Source: Mycobacterium sp.
GTDB taxonomy: Bacteria > Actinomycetota > Actinomycetes > Mycobacteriales > Mycobacteriaceae
Assembly: GCA_003987775.1 (NCBI GenBank)
Contig: RXJD01000063.1
Coordinates: forward strand, 29,757 to 93,756
DNA: 64,000 nt
Direction of reading: 5' to 3'
Part shown: positions 53,768-63,345 of the stretch, one piece after another
Layout of the letters: each line of letters opens with the position of its first letter
Numbering within the stretch: position 1 is the first letter of the stretch
Position numbers and translations under genes: made by a program
Notes under the pieces: generated by a model
What the model was told of the DNA's origin: nothing
Databases searched by the model: none
What the model saw: only the letters and a program-made list of their open reading frames with translations

Positions 53768-54703
53768 CTACCCGTCAGCGGCGGTGATGACCGGGGCTCC
53801 CTTGTCCGGCCCGTCGACCCGATGCACCTCTTCGGCGTCGGCTTCCATGTTGGCGGCCTCGCCGCGGGCCAGCGCCACCGTCGCGGTGATCACCACGGCC
53901 GCGGCGATGGCGAGCACCACGCCTTCAATACCGTCCGTGTCCAGCGTCTCACCGAGCACGAGGACCCCCAGGATGGTCGCCACCACCGGCTTGGCGACGG
54001 TCATCGTGGGCAGCGAGGCGGTCAGCGAACCAGCGCGGAATGCCGACTGCTGGAAGATCATCCCGCACAGCATGACGACCAGCCAGGGAAAGAACTCCGG
54101 GGTGGTCACGGCGGCCCCCAGACCCTGGTGGTGCAGAACGTCGACCACGCCCTTGGTCAGCACGGCGAACAGCGCCAAAGACGAACCAGCCACCAGCGCC
54201 AGGAGCGCCGCGGCCTGCGGACGGCCGTGCCACACCTTGGCGGCCACCACGCAGGACACCAGGATCGGTCCCATCACCGCCGCCACCACCATCCAGGTGC
54301 CCAGCGGCGCCCGGTCGTGGCCGGCGGCCGGATCGCCGACGATGATCACCACGGCCAGCGACGCGGCCAGCACAGTTGCCCACAGCCACTGCGACCGCGT
54401 GATCCGGTGGCGTGCCAGCCGGGCGTAGATCGGCAGGGCAAACAGCAGCGCGGTCACCTGTAACGCGGTCACCAGCACCACTGACGCAAAGGCCAGGGCC
54501 ATCGCCTGCAGGCTGTAGTTGAGCACCGCGCACCCGCCGCCCGTCCACCACTTGGCGTCGCGCAGCGACATGCCGAAGAGCTTGAGGTGGCCGACTTCTT
54601 CATCGGTGATCTCGTGAGCCGATCGCTGCCGGATCACGTCTCCGGTGGCCGATGCGAGCGCGGCGAACAACGCGATGATCGCGGAGATTCCGACCATTGA
54701 CAT
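53768..54703 (-). CDS. EamA/DMT-type integral membrane transporter (Rv2729c-like)
   Basis: This 311-residue protein has about nine to ten transmembrane segments in the repeat pattern of drug/metabolite transporters (two 5-TM halves), with an N-terminal IIALFAALASATGDVIRQRSA segment. The substrate is unknown. The ATG at 54703 (MSMVGIS) is favoured over one four codons upstream. It precedes the Rv2728c-like gene on the same strand. Confidence 0.82.
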   Translation of the reverse strand: MSMVGISAIIALFAALASATGDVIRQRSAHEITDEEVGHLKLFGMSLRDAKWWTGGGCAVLNYSLQAMALAFASVVLVTALQVTALLFALPIYARLARHRITRSQWLWATVLAASLAVVIIVGDPAAGHDRAPLGTWMVVAAVMGPILVSCVVAAKVWHGRPQAAALLALVAGSSLALFAVLTKGVVDVLHHQGLGAAVTTPEFFPWLVVMLCGMIFQQSAFRAGSLTASLPTMTVAKPVVATILGVLVLGETLDTDGIEGVVLAIAAAVVITATVALARGEAANMEADAEEVHRVDGPDKGAPVITAADG

Positions 54704-54715
54704 GGCGACCCTCAA

Positions 54716-55261
54716 TTCCCCAACTTCGCCACCAGCGTTCCCGCGATGTTCGCCGGCAGTTCATCAAACACTCTATGGCTCTGCCCGTGGTCTGGACAGT
54801 GATCGTGCTCCGCTCAGACTTTCCAACCGAGCTGAGATCCTCCCAGAACCAGCTAAGAGGCAGCTGTGAAAACCCGAGCGGACGACCTAGGTAACGGTAC
54901 CCAACCGCGCAGGATCGCTATCAGCCGCAATTGAACGGGAACCGAGTTGTTACCCGGGGCTCGCGCGCCGACCGGTTCAGAAAAGGGCCGATTGGCCTGG
55001 GGGTTTCACGCCGTCGCGGGACGGCTCCGGCATGGCGGCCTCGTCGCGAGCACAGGGGGTCCCAGCCTGGAACAGCTCAATACCCGGGCGGAAAACGCAC
55101 CGGTGCGCAGAAGGTGGCGGCACACCGCCGTCCAAGCTGCTTGAATACTTGTTGAAAACCGGTCGGAAACTGCGGGGGTTCGCACCACAATGCCGACCGG
55201 ACGGGTGCCGCTTCGCGCGGCAGCTGCGCGGGAAGTCGACCGCGCTACTGGCAGAGGGTAG
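54716..55261. other. Long intergenic region without a recognised gene
   Basis: This stretch lies between the divergent transporter and DUF349 genes. In M. tuberculosis a short hypothetical gene (Rv2730) occupies the equivalent position. Short open frames here encode Arg/Pro-rich sequence of shadow character and none has a good ribosome site. Promoters for both neighbours must lie here. No repeat or strong palindrome was seen. Confidence 0.5.
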
Positions 55262-56644
55262 GTGACGAGCGCAATGACGGGTGAGCAGCCCAGCAGCAAC
55301 GACGCAGCAATAGCCGAACCGGTTTCCAGGCCGGTTCCAGGGCCACGGCCCGGGCCACGACCCGGCCCCCGGCCGGGTGCAGCGCCCAGACCCGCCGCGC
55401 ACGCGTCGCCACATCCGACGTCGACGTTGCCGCACAGCGATCCCCACCGGTTCGGACGGGTCGACGACGACGGCACGGTGTGGCTACTCAGCGCCGCCGG
55501 CGAGCGGGTCGTGGGTTCGTGGCAGGCCGGTGACCCGGAGGCGGCGTTCGCCTATTTCGGCAGACGCTACGACGATCTGAGCACCGAGATCGCTCTGATG
55601 GAGGAGCGGTTGGTGTCGGGCACCGGGGATCCCCGCAAGATCAACGCCAACGCGGGGGCCCTGCTCGAGACGCTGCCGACCGCCTGCGTGCTGGGTGACA
55701 TCGATGCGCTGGCCGGCCGGCTGTCCGACATCCGCGCCCGTATCGACGTCTATGTCACCGCGCACCGCTCCCGCCGCATGGAGCACCGGGCCGCCCAGAC
55801 CGCCCGCAAGGAGGCACTGGCAGCCGAGGCCGAGGACATCGCCGCCAACTCGACGCAATGGAAGGCCGCCGGCGACCGGATGCGGGCGATCCTCGACGAA
55901 TGGAAGACGATCACCGGGCTGGACCGCAAGGTCGACGACGCGCTGTGGAAGCGCTACTCGGCGGCCCGGGAGATCTTCAACCGCCGGCGCGGATCCCACT
56001 TCGCCGAACTCGACCGGGAGCGGTCCGGGGTGCGCCAGTCCAAGGAGCGGCTGTGCGAGCGCGCCGAGGCGTTGTCCGACTCCACGGATTGGACCGCGAC
56101 CAGCGCGGAGTTCCGCAAACTGCTCACCGAGTGGAAGGCGGCGGGCCGCGCCAGCAAGGACGTCGACGACGCGCTGTGGCGCCGGTTCAAGGCCGCCCAG
56201 GACTCGTTCTTCACCGCCCGCAACGCCGTCACCGCGGAGAAGGACGCCGAGTTCAAGGCCAACGCGGCCGCCAAGGAGGCGCTGCTGGCCGAGGCCGAGA
56301 AGATCGACACCAGCAATCACGACGCCGCCCGGGCCGCGCTGCGGAGCATCGCCGATAAGTGGGACGCGATCGGCAAGGTCCCCCGGGAGCGGTCCGCGGA
56401 ATTGGAGCGGCGACTGCGCGCGATCGAGAAGAAGGTGCGCGACGCCGGCGAATCGGACTGGGCCGACCCGCAGGCCCAGGCCCGCGCCGAGCAGTTCCGC
56501 GCCCGCGCTGAGCAGTTCGAACAGCAGGCCGCGAAGGCGACCGCGGCCGGTAAGACCAAGGAAGCCGACGAGGCGAGGGCGAACGCCGAGCAATGGCGTC
56601 AGTGGGCTGATGCCGCGGCCAAGGCTTTGACCCGCCGGTCTTAA
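55262..56644 (+). CDS. DUF349 family protein (Rv2731-like)
   Basis: This protein of about 460 residues has a Pro-rich N-terminus with [14 protein letters not shown] repeats, then a globular part ([20 protein letters not shown]). Three DUF349 helical repeats follow ([40 protein letters not shown] and a third near 370). The last 80 residues form a charged coiled coil. The family is cytosolic and of unknown function. A GTG at 55262 or an ATG at 55274 could start it; GAGGGTAG precedes the former. Confidence 0.87.
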   Translation: MTSAMTGEQPSSNDAAIAEPVSRPVPGPRPGPRPGPRPGAAPRPAAHASPHPTSTLPHSDPHRFGRVDDDGTVWLLSAAGERVVGSWQAGDPEAAFAYFGRRYDDLSTEIALMEERLVSGTGDPRKINANAGALLETLPTACVLGDIDALAGRLSDIRARIDVYVTAHRSRRMEHRAAQTARKEALAAEAEDIAANSTQWKAAGDRMRAILDEWKTITGLDRKVDDALWKRYSAAREIFNRRRGSHFAELDRERSGVRQSKERLCERAEALSDSTDWTATSAEFRKLLTEWKAAGRASKDVDDALWRRFKAAQDSFFTARNAVTAEKDAEFKANAAAKEALLAEAEKIDTSNHDAARAALRSIADKWDAIGKVPRERSAELERRLRAIEKKVRDAGESDWADPQAQARAEQFRARAEQFEQQAAKATAAGKTKEADEARANAEQWRQWADAAAKALTRRS

Positions 56645-57252
56645 GGGTCCTTGGGTTCGGCGCCGGCATCGGCGTCGGGAGTTCCGGTGCCCAGGCTGTC
56701 CAGCAGCGTCCTGGACTGTTCTTGCGCGACGATACGGCGGCGCTGCTCCTCGGCGGCCAGCTGCACGATGGTGCGCTGCCACACCACCCGGGCCCAGTGG
56801 AACGTCAGCAGTATCACGGTGATCCACGCGACGAACAGGCCGATGCCCGGTCCGGGGTGGCCCGCCGGCACGGTCTGGCGCGACCAGACCGCAAGCAGAC
56901 CCGTACCGCTGGCGAGCATGGAACCGGCCAGCGCCACCCAGGCCACCGCCCAGAGCCGGGTCAGTAAGGCCAGAATCGAGAAGCCGACGCTGAACACCAG
57001 CGCCAGCCAGGTGAATACCTGCGAGGGCAGCCCCACCGCGGCGTAGCCGGCGCCGTGGGTGCCGAACAGCACGTCCCAGCCCCGCACGCTGCCCGTGTGC
57101 GGCAGGATGAACGAGCCCAGCAGCACGAATACCAGGATCGCGACGACGAGAGCCCTGGCCCCGGGCTCGATTTCGCGAGCAACCCGGCGCTCGGCCGCCT
57201 CGATTTCAGACCGGTAGGCGTCGAATTCCGCCACGTGAAGTTCTCCGTTCAT
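56641..57252 (-). CDS. Conserved membrane protein (Rv2732c-like)
   Basis: This 203-residue protein has a charged N-terminus and about four transmembrane segments ([72 protein letters not shown]), then a charged helical tail. No family function is known. It begins immediately after the miaB stop with no spacer, so it is cotranscribed with miaB. Its stop overlaps the convergent DUF349 gene by four bases. Confidence 0.84.
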   Translation of the reverse strand: MNGELHVAEFDAYRSEIEAAERRVAREIEPGARALVVAILVFVLLGSFILPHTGSVRGWDVLFGTHGAGYAAVGLPSQVFTWLALVFSVGFSILALLTRLWAVAWVALAGSMLASGTGLLAVWSRQTVPAGHPGPGIGLFVAWITVILLTFHWARVVWQRTIVQLAAEEQRRRIVAQEQSRTLLDSLGTGTPDADAGAEPKDP

Positions 57253-58797
57253 TCATTGGCCACAACCGGCCGGCTGGGCCGGCGCGGCGACGGGCACCCC
57301 GACACCAGGCATACCCAGTCCGACGCCGGTTCGACCCGAAAGGTGCGCATCGCCGGCGCGCGTGCGGCGGTGGGTCAGGATGCCGGCGTCAGCGATGAGA
57401 TGGTGCGGCGCGGCGTCGGTGACCATGGCGGTGACGACGTCGCCAGGACGCACCTCACGGGCTCCGGCGGTGAAGTGGACCAGCCGGCCGTCGCGGGCGC
57501 GGCCGGTCATGCGCGCGGTGCGGCTGTCCTTGCGTCCTTCGCCGGAGGCGACCAGCAGTTCGACGGTCTGGCCCACCACCGCGCGGTTGTGCTGCAAAGA
57601 GATGCTCTCCTGCAACTCCACGAGGCGCTCGTAACGTTGCTGTACAACGGCTTTGGGCACCTGATCGGGAAGGTCGGCGGCGGGCGTGCCGGGGCGCGGA
57701 GAGTACTGGAAGGTGAACGCGGCCGCGAAGCGCGCCTGGGCCACCACGTCGAGGGTGGCGGCGAAATCCTCTTCGGTCTCGCCGGGGAAGCCGACGATGA
57801 GGTCGGTGGTGATCGCGGCGTGCGGCATGGCCGCCCGCACCCGTTCGATGATGCCGAGATAGCGATCGGCCCGGTAGGAACGCCGCATGGCACGCAGGAT
57901 CCGGTCCGACCCCGATTGCAACGGCATGTGCAGGGCCGGGCAGACGTTCGGTGTCTGCGCCATCGCCTCGATGACGTCGTCGGTGAACTCGGCCGGGTGC
58001 GGCGAGGTGAACCGGACCCGCTCCAGGCCGTCGATGTCGCCACAGGCCCGCAGCAACTCGGCGAACGCGCCCCGGTTCCGCGGGATCGCCGGGTCGGCGA
58101 AAGAGACGCCGTAGGCGTTGACGTTCTGGCCCAGCAGGGTGACCTCGAGAACGCCGGTATCCACCAGCGACCGCACTTCGGCCAGGATGTCGGCCGGGTT
58201 GCGGTCGACCTCCTTGCCCCGCAGCGACGGCACAATGCAGAACGTGCAGCTGTTGTTGCAGCCCACCGAGATGGAAACCCAAGCAGCATAAGCGGATTCG
58301 CGGGCACTGGGCAGCGAAGACGGGAACTGCTGCAGTGCCTCGGCGATCTCCACCTGGGCTTCGTTGTTGTGCCGGGCCCGCTCCAGCAGCGTCGGCAGCG
58401 ATCCGATGTTGTGGGTGCCGAAGACGACGTCGACCCACGGCGCCTTGCGCAGTACTGCGTCGCGGTCCTTTTGTGCCAGACAACCGCCGACCGCGATCTG
58501 CATGTCGGGGTTGCTGCGCTTGCGCGGCGCCAGGTGGCTGAGGTTGCCGTACAGCTTGTTGTCGGCGTTCTCCCGGACCGCACAGGTGTTGAAGACGACG
58601 ATGTCGGCGTCGTCACCCTCTGCCGCGCGGCGGTAGCCGGCGGCTTCGAGCAGTCCGGCGAGCCGCTCCGAGTCGTGGACGTTCATCTGACAGCCGTAGG
58701 TGCGGACCTGGTACGTGCGGCCCGAGTCGCTGGCAGGCGCGCCAACGCCTGTCACGCCCGCAGCGCCCGCAGCGCCCGGTGCCACCGTCGAAGTCAC
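57253..58797 (-). CDS. miaB: tRNA-2-methylthio-N6-dimethylallyladenosine synthase MiaB
   Basis: This 514-residue radical-SAM methylthiotransferase modifies i6A37 of tRNA to ms2i6A. The N-terminal cluster-binding Cys are C36, C72 and C106. The radical-SAM triad is C180-x3-C184-x2-C187 ([13 protein letters not shown]). A C-terminal TRAM domain follows. The N-terminal 28 residues are Ala/Gly-rich and not conserved, so the true start may be slightly downstream. M. tuberculosis has two small genes between miaB and recX which are absent here. Confidence 0.94.
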   Translation of the reverse strand: MTSTVAPGAAGAAGVTGVGAPASDSGRTYQVRTYGCQMNVHDSERLAGLLEAAGYRRAAEGDDADIVVFNTCAVRENADNKLYGNLSHLAPRKRSNPDMQIAVGGCLAQKDRDAVLRKAPWVDVVFGTHNIGSLPTLLERARHNNEAQVEIAEALQQFPSSLPSARESAYAAWVSISVGCNNSCTFCIVPSLRGKEVDRNPADILAEVRSLVDTGVLEVTLLGQNVNAYGVSFADPAIPRNRGAFAELLRACGDIDGLERVRFTSPHPAEFTDDVIEAMAQTPNVCPALHMPLQSGSDRILRAMRRSYRADRYLGIIERVRAAMPHAAITTDLIVGFPGETEEDFAATLDVVAQARFAAAFTFQYSPRPGTPAADLPDQVPKAVVQQRYERLVELQESISLQHNRAVVGQTVELLVASGEGRKDSRTARMTGRARDGRLVHFTAGAREVRPGDVVTAMVTDAAPHHLIADAGILTHRRTRAGDAHLSGRTGVGLGMPGVGVPVAAPAQPAGCGQ

Positions 58798-58881
58798 GGG
58801 GCCATCGTACTGGCGGACGACACAGAGCCTGGTTGTCGGCCGTTCATGGCGGCCGCAGCGGTGGCCACTCCGGCGGGTCCG

Positions 58882-59406
58882 TCAGACCCGCCGGCGCTCC
58901 CGTTCGGCCGCCAACTCACCCAGCACCACCTCGCACGCCACCGTCTGGCTGTACCCGCGGCGGGCCAGCATCCCGACCAGGCGGCGAGTCACCTTGGCGT
59001 CGTCCTCACTCAGCACCTCGCGCCGCAATTTTGTCCGGACCAACTGCTCTGCCCGCTCACGTTCGGCACCGGCGTCGATACCGGCCAGCACCGTGTCGAT
59101 CACCTCGTTGTCCACGCCTTTGATGTGCAACTCGGCGGCCAGTGCTCGCTTGCTCTTTCCGGCGTTCACGCGGCGGGACCGCACCCACTGCTCGGCGAAG
59201 TCGGCGTCGTCGATCAGACCGACGCCGGCCAGCCGATCCAGCACCCGGTTGCTGACGTCGTCGGGGTATCCCCGCTTGGCCAGCTGGCCGGCCAACTCGG
59301 CCCGGGTTCGTGATCGCGCGGTGAGCAGGCGCAGGCACAGGGCCCGCGCCTGCTCGTCGCGACGAGACGACTCAGAAGTCGACGGGGGCGGGCAGGACGC
59401 CGTCAT
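58882..59406 (-). CDS. recX: Regulatory protein RecX
   Basis: This 174-residue all-helical protein inhibits RecA filament extension and activity. The typical three-helix repeats are seen ([40 protein letters not shown]). Its ATG at 59406 lies inside the 3' end of recA, giving a 35-base overlap as in M. tuberculosis. This overlap implies tight co-expression with recA and that RecX is made in a fixed ratio to it. Confidence 0.93.
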   Translation of the reverse strand: MTASCPPPSTSESSRRDEQARALCLRLLTARSRTRAELAGQLAKRGYPDDVSNRVLDRLAGVGLIDDADFAEQWVRSRRVNAGKSKRALAAELHIKGVDNEVIDTVLAGIDAGAERERAEQLVRTKLRREVLSEDDAKVTRRLVGMLARRGYSQTVACEVVLGELAAERERRRV

Positions 59407-60412
59407 CGGTCACCACGGCACCAATGCCGAGCTTTTCCTTGATCTTCTTCTCGATCTCGTTGGCGATATCGCCGTTTTCGAGCAAGAAGTTGCGAGCGTT
59501 CTCTTTGCCCTGACCGAGTTGCTCACCCTCATAGGTGAACCAGGCGCCAGACTTGCGAATGAAGCCCTGATCGACGCCCATGTCGATCAGCGATCCTTCC
59601 CTGCTGATGCCCCTGCCGTAGAGAATGTCGAACTCGGCCTGTTTGAACGGCGGTGAAACCTTGTTCTTGACTACCTTGACCCGGGTGCGGTTACCCACTG
59701 CGTTGGTGCCGTCCTTGAGCGTCTCGATCCGCCGCACGTCCAAGCGCACCGACGCGTAGAACTTCAGCGCCTTGCCACCGGTCGTCGTCTCGGGCGAGCC
59801 GAACATCACGCCGATCTTGTCCCGGAGCTGGTTGATGAAGATCGCCGTGGTGCCCGAATTGTTCAGTGCCCCCGTCATTTTCCGCAGCGCCTGGCTCATC
59901 AGGCGGGCCTGCAGTCCGACGTGGCTGTCACCCATCTCGCCTTCGAGTTCCGCGCGCGGCACCAGCGCTGCCACCGAGTCGATGACCACGATGTCGAGCG
60001 CACCCGAACGGATCAGCATGTCGGCGATCTCGAGCGCCTGCTCTCCGGTGTCCGGCTGGCTGACCAGCAACGAATCAGTGTCGACGCCCAGCTTCTTGGC
60101 GTAGTCCGGATCCAACGCGTGCTCGGCGTCGATGAACGCCGCCACACCGCCGGCAGCCTGGGCGTTGGCCACCGCGTGCAGTGCGACGGTGGTCTTACCC
60201 GAGGACTCCGGGCCGTAGATCTCGACGACCCGGCCCCGGGGCAGGCCACCGATGCCCAGAGCCACGTCCAGTGCGATGGACCCGGTGGGGATCACTGAGA
60301 TCGGCTGGCGCACCTCGTCCCCGAGGCGCATCACCGAGCCTTTGCCGTAACTCTTCTCGATCTGGGCCATAGCCAGTTCGAGAGCCTTCTCGCGATCGGG
60401 GGCTTGAGCCAT
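59372..60412 (-). CDS. recA: Recombinase RecA (intein-free)
   Basis: This 346-residue recombinase carries the Walker A GPESSGKT at residues 67-74, Walker [11 protein letters not shown] near 141-150, and DNA-binding loops L1 and L2. It catalyses homologous pairing and triggers LexA cleavage. It is uninterrupted: at the position of the M. tuberculosis intein (after K251) the sequence is [10 protein letters not shown], with Val 252 where the M. tuberculosis intein requires Cys. An SOS box lies about 108 bases upstream of the ATG. The gene overlaps recX by 35 bases. Confidence 0.97.
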   Translation of the reverse strand: MAQAPDREKALELAMAQIEKSYGKGSVMRLGDEVRQPISVIPTGSIALDVALGIGGLPRGRVVEIYGPESSGKTTVALHAVANAQAAGGVAAFIDAEHALDPDYAKKLGVDTDSLLVSQPDTGEQALEIADMLIRSGALDIVVIDSVAALVPRAELEGEMGDSHVGLQARLMSQALRKMTGALNNSGTTAIFINQLRDKIGVMFGSPETTTGGKALKFYASVRLDVRRIETLKDGTNAVGNRTRVKVVKNKVSPPFKQAEFDILYGRGISREGSLIDMGVDQGFIRKSGAWFTYEGEQLGQGKENARNFLLENGDIANEIEKKIKEKLGIGAVVTDDGVLPAPVDF

Positions 60413-60519
60413 GATGCCTCTCCTGTAGTCGGTGTTCCGGTGACCGGTATCGGTCGGTTGGCCGTGACACTAAAGAAGGCCACCGACAAGTTGAGATCTC
60501 CGAGTGATCACCACAGTAG

Positions 60520-60535
60520 CCGAACACCTGTTCGA
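60520..60535. promoter_or_regulatory. SOS box between recA and the FhuF-like gene
   Basis: CCGAACACCTGTTCGA matches TCGAAC-N4-GTTCGA at 11 of the 12 fixed bases. It is 107 bases upstream of recA and 46 bases upstream of the divergent FhuF-like gene, so LexA bound here could repress both. Confidence 0.75.
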
Positions 60536-60581
60536 CTCAAGTTCGACACGCCGCGTGTGGCAGGATCACCTCGAAGAACAC

Positions 60582-61232
60582 ATGAACATCGCTGCGGAAC
60601 TGGCCGAAATTTCCACCTATGGCGGGTTTTTCGCCTTGACCGTGGGCGGAGATCCGGCCGGGTGGCACCCCGTCACGCGGTCCTACGCCACCGGCTGCGC
60701 TGACCTCATCGAGGCCACCTCCCGGCACTATGGCACCGCCGACCTGCGCATCGGCGCTTCCCTGGTACACCTCGGCCACGCCGCCCGGCTGTGGTCGCCG
60801 GTTCTCGCGTGCGTGCTGGCCCACGGGGTCGTTCCGGACCTGACCGACCTCCAACGCGCCGACGACGGCGCCCGGTTGCGGCTGCCCCAACCCGTCGGGG
60901 AGCCCGCCTCGCTGTCCCCCGAACTGCTGTACCGGGTCGTCGTCGAGGACCACCTGGAGCGGCTCGCGGCCGGCTTCCGGGTCGGCCTGGCGCCCGGACT
61001 GCTCTACGGCAACATCGCGTCGGCACTGGTGGGAACGGCGCGGCAACTACTACTGGCGCGCCCGGATCTCCGCACGCCGATCACGCGAACCACGTCCGCG
61101 TTGCTGGACATCGGCAACCTGGCCGGCACCGGGGTGATCACCAGCGCGAACCTGGATTTCCGGCGGAACAGCTGCTGCCTGTACTACCGCATCCCGGGCG
61201 GGGGCACGTGCGGCGACTGTGCACTCAGCTGA
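60582..61232 (+). CDS. FhuF-like (2Fe-2S) protein, probable ferric iron reductase
   Basis: This 216-residue protein ends with C198-C199-x10-C210-x2-C213 (CCLYYRIPGGGTCGDCAL), the unusual [2Fe-2S] ligand pattern of FhuF ferric-siderophore reductases. The rest is helical and matches the IucA/FhuF-like fold only loosely. No IdeR box was seen. It is divergent from recA and shares its SOS-box region. The ATG at 60582 (MNIAAELAEI) is chosen; a longer in-frame start at 60504 would run across the SOS box. The substrate is unknown. Confidence 0.8.
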   Translation: MNIAAELAEISTYGGFFALTVGGDPAGWHPVTRSYATGCADLIEATSRHYGTADLRIGASLVHLGHAARLWSPVLACVLAHGVVPDLTDLQRADDGARLRLPQPVGEPASLSPELLYRVVVEDHLERLAAGFRVGLAPGLLYGNIASALVGTARQLLLARPDLRTPITRTTSALLDIGNLAGTGVITSANLDFRRNSCCLYYRIPGGGTCGDCALS

Positions 61233-61317
61233 CGACGACGGCGCCGATTCTGCGGTGAGGGCGGGTGTTTTCGATTGACTGTCACCCTGAACGCAGACTC
61301 AACGCATCCAGTAAAAG

Positions 61318-61512
61318 TCACCACTGATCGCGAGGCACGTCGAAGTCGGCGCACAATGCGCGCCACACCTCACGAGGCTCGATACCCTCCTCGATCGCCT
61401 GCGCAGCGGTACGCCCGCCGAGCCCGGTCAGCACGTGGTCGACCAGCACCGAGGAGCCGTACGCCGCGCCGAAGCGCAGCACCACCCGTTCGTTGAACTC
61501 GGTCAGTCGCAC
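61318..61512 (-). CDS. DUF3046 family protein (Rv2738c-like)
   Basis: This 64-residue small protein matches the DUF3046 family, which is typically encoded near recA in actinobacteria. The GTG at 61512 (VRLTEFNERV) fits the family N-terminus and a longer frame overlaps the next gene. It probably adopts a helical fold (DHVLTGLGGRTAAQAIEEG). No function is known. Confidence 0.85.
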   Translation of the reverse strand: MRLTEFNERVVLRFGAAYGSSVLVDHVLTGLGGRTAAQAIEEGIEPREVWRALCADFDVPRDQW

Positions 61513-61529
61513 GCCCGCCAACCTACCGG

Positions 61530-62690
61530 TCAGCGGACAACCGCCTCGTGACACACCTGCACCGGATCGGCCAGCTCGGCGACGCTCGCCGCGGCCTGCC
61601 GCGCGGCCGCGCGGTACCGCGGCGACGACAGGACCTCGCCCACCTCGGCCACCAGCGCGTCACCGGTCAACGGACGGATCAGCCGGCCGCTGCCCTGGCG
61701 TACCACCCGATTGGCGATCTCCCACTGATCTCCGCCGCCGGGAACCACCACCAGCGGCACCCCGGCCAGCAGCGTCTTGGCCACCATCCCGTGGCCACCC
61801 CCGCAGATCGCCACATCGGCATGCGTCAGCAGCTCGTCCTGCCGGCCCAGCCCCACGGTCGCCCAGGGCGGTACCGGCAGCTCGTCGCCACCCAGCCGGG
61901 ACACCACCACCCGCGCGCCCGCGGGCAGGGTCTCCCCCGGCCGCAGCGACTGCAGCGCCAGTTCTGCCATTCCGACGGTGCCCGTCGACGCCGTGGACGG
62001 GGCGACTACAACCACCGGTCCCGATCCCGGCGGGATCGGCAGCACCCGGTCAGTCGGCTCGAAGTGCAACGGGCCCACCACCACCGCCTCGGCCGGCCAG
62101 TCCGGGCGCGGGACCTCCAGCGCCGGCAGCGTGGCGATCAGCCGTCGCAGCGGCCCGGGATCGTGCGCGGGCAGTCCGATCTCCACCCGCGCGGCGGATC
62201 GCTGCCTCAGGCCGGCCCGCACCGACCGCGCCGTCAGCGCGCGCATCACGGTGTCGCGGAGCTTGCCACGCAACCCGGTTCCGGGCGCCAGGCCGCTGCC
62301 GATCGGCGGCAACCCTTTCGAGGGCAGATAAAGCGGGTGCGGACTGAGCTCGACCCACGGGATCCCCAGCAGCTCGGCGGCCAGACCACCGCCGGAGGTG
62401 ATGACGTCGGACACGATCAGATCCGGTGCCAGGTCGCGCAACGTCGGGGCGATGAGCACCGCCATCCGCGCGGCGCGACGATGAATCCGGGCCCCTGCGT
62501 CGAGATCCTCGTCGGTGGCCACCAGACCGTCCAGCTCGACGGCGTCGACCCCGGCACCGCGCGCGGTGTCCAGCCACTCCACCCCGGTCAACAGCGTCGG
62601 CGCATCTCCGGCCGCCGAAAAACGTTGGCACAGCGCAATCGCGGGGAAGGAGTGTCCGGGATCAGGCCCGGCGACCACGGCGACGCGCAT
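61530..62690 (-). CDS. GT-B glycosyltransferase, MGT/EryCIII-like (Rv2739c-like)
   Basis: This 386-residue protein resembles macrolide-type UDP-glycosyltransferases: a Rossmann N-terminal half (MRVAVVAGPDPGHSFPAIAL) and a C-terminal donor-binding segment (LLTHADVAICGGGHGMVAKT, then LVVVPGGGDQWEIANRVV). The acceptor is unknown; glycolipid or small-molecule glycosylation is plausible. It precedes the DUF3046 gene on the same strand and is divergent from ephG. Confidence 0.87.
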   Translation of the reverse strand: MRVAVVAGPDPGHSFPAIALCQRFSAAGDAPTLLTGVEWLDTARGAGVDAVELDGLVATDEDLDAGARIHRRAARMAVLIAPTLRDLAPDLIVSDVITSGGGLAAELLGIPWVELSPHPLYLPSKGLPPIGSGLAPGTGLRGKLRDTVMRALTARSVRAGLRQRSAARVEIGLPAHDPGPLRRLIATLPALEVPRPDWPAEAVVVGPLHFEPTDRVLPIPPGSGPVVVVAPSTASTGTVGMAELALQSLRPGETLPAGARVVVSRLGGDELPVPPWATVGLGRQDELLTHADVAICGGGHGMVAKTLLAGVPLVVVPGGGDQWEIANRVVRQGSGRLIRPLTGDALVAEVGEVLSSPRYRAAARQAAASVAELADPVQVCHEAVVR

Positions 62691-62733
62691 CCGAATCACC
62701 CTGCCACATACGAACTCGCCTACGCTGGCAACT

Positions 62734-63186
62734 ATGACTGAGCTGACTCAGAAGGGGCCCGAATCCGGAGCCGAAACCACCGACAACATCCGGGCGGTCG
62801 AAAACTTCCTCTACGCCCTGCAGGATGAGGACTTCGACACCGTCGACGCGTTGCTGCACGACAACCTCGTCTACGAAAACGTCGGATTCTCCCGAATCCG
62901 CGGTGGCCGCAAGACGACAGCGCTACTGCGGAAGATGGAGGGCCGCCTCGGGTTCGAGGTGAAGATCCACCGCATCGCCTCCGACGGCTCCGCGGTGCTC
63001 ACCGAGCGCACCGATGCGCTGATCCTGGGCCCGTTGCGGGTGCAGTTCTGGGTCTGCGGGACGTTCGAGTTGCAGGACGGGCGAATCACGCTGTGGCGGG
63101 ACTACTTCGACAGCTACGACATGCTGAAGGCGACGTTGCGGGGTCTGGCCGGGCTGGTGGTTCCGTCGCTGCGCGCGACGATGTAG
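62734..63186 (+). CDS. ephG: Epoxide hydrolase EphG (limonene-1,2-epoxide hydrolase type)
   Basis: This 150-residue SnoaL/NTF2-like enzyme (Rv2740) hydrolyses epoxides by direct water attack through an Asp-Arg-Asp triad. Candidate residues are the Asp in ERTDALI, the Arg in CGTFELQDGRITLWRDY and the Asp in LWRDYFDSYD. The M. tuberculosis enzyme has been crystallised and acts on cholesterol- or fatty-acid-type epoxides. The ATG at 62734 (MTELTQKGPE) is chosen since the upstream frame overlaps the glycosyltransferase. Confidence 0.92.
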   Translation: MTELTQKGPESGAETTDNIRAVENFLYALQDEDFDTVDALLHDNLVYENVGFSRIRGGRKTTALLRKMEGRLGFEVKIHRIASDGSAVLTERTDALILGPLRVQFWVCGTFELQDGRITLWRDYFDSYDMLKATLRGLAGLVVPSLRATM

Positions 63187-63345
63187 CCATCGCGTCCGGG
63201 CTGGCCGCCGTCGATTTACGAAAAACCACGCCCAAAACCGAAATCCAACACCCAGGTCGCTATACCATTCCCCTGCCGTGTCTCGAGGGTGAGCAGGCGA
63301 CCCTGGACGGGCATGACCTATTGACAGGGGCATGTGGAGGTCGGG

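Noticed and set aside
54931-55155. Candidate 74-residue gene in the intergenic region before the DUF349 gene
   Set aside because: No ribosome site, no family resemblance and Arg/Pro-rich shadow composition.
59372-60412. Intein within recA
   Set aside because: The frame is continuous at the normal 346-residue length and neither known mycobacterial intein site is interrupted.
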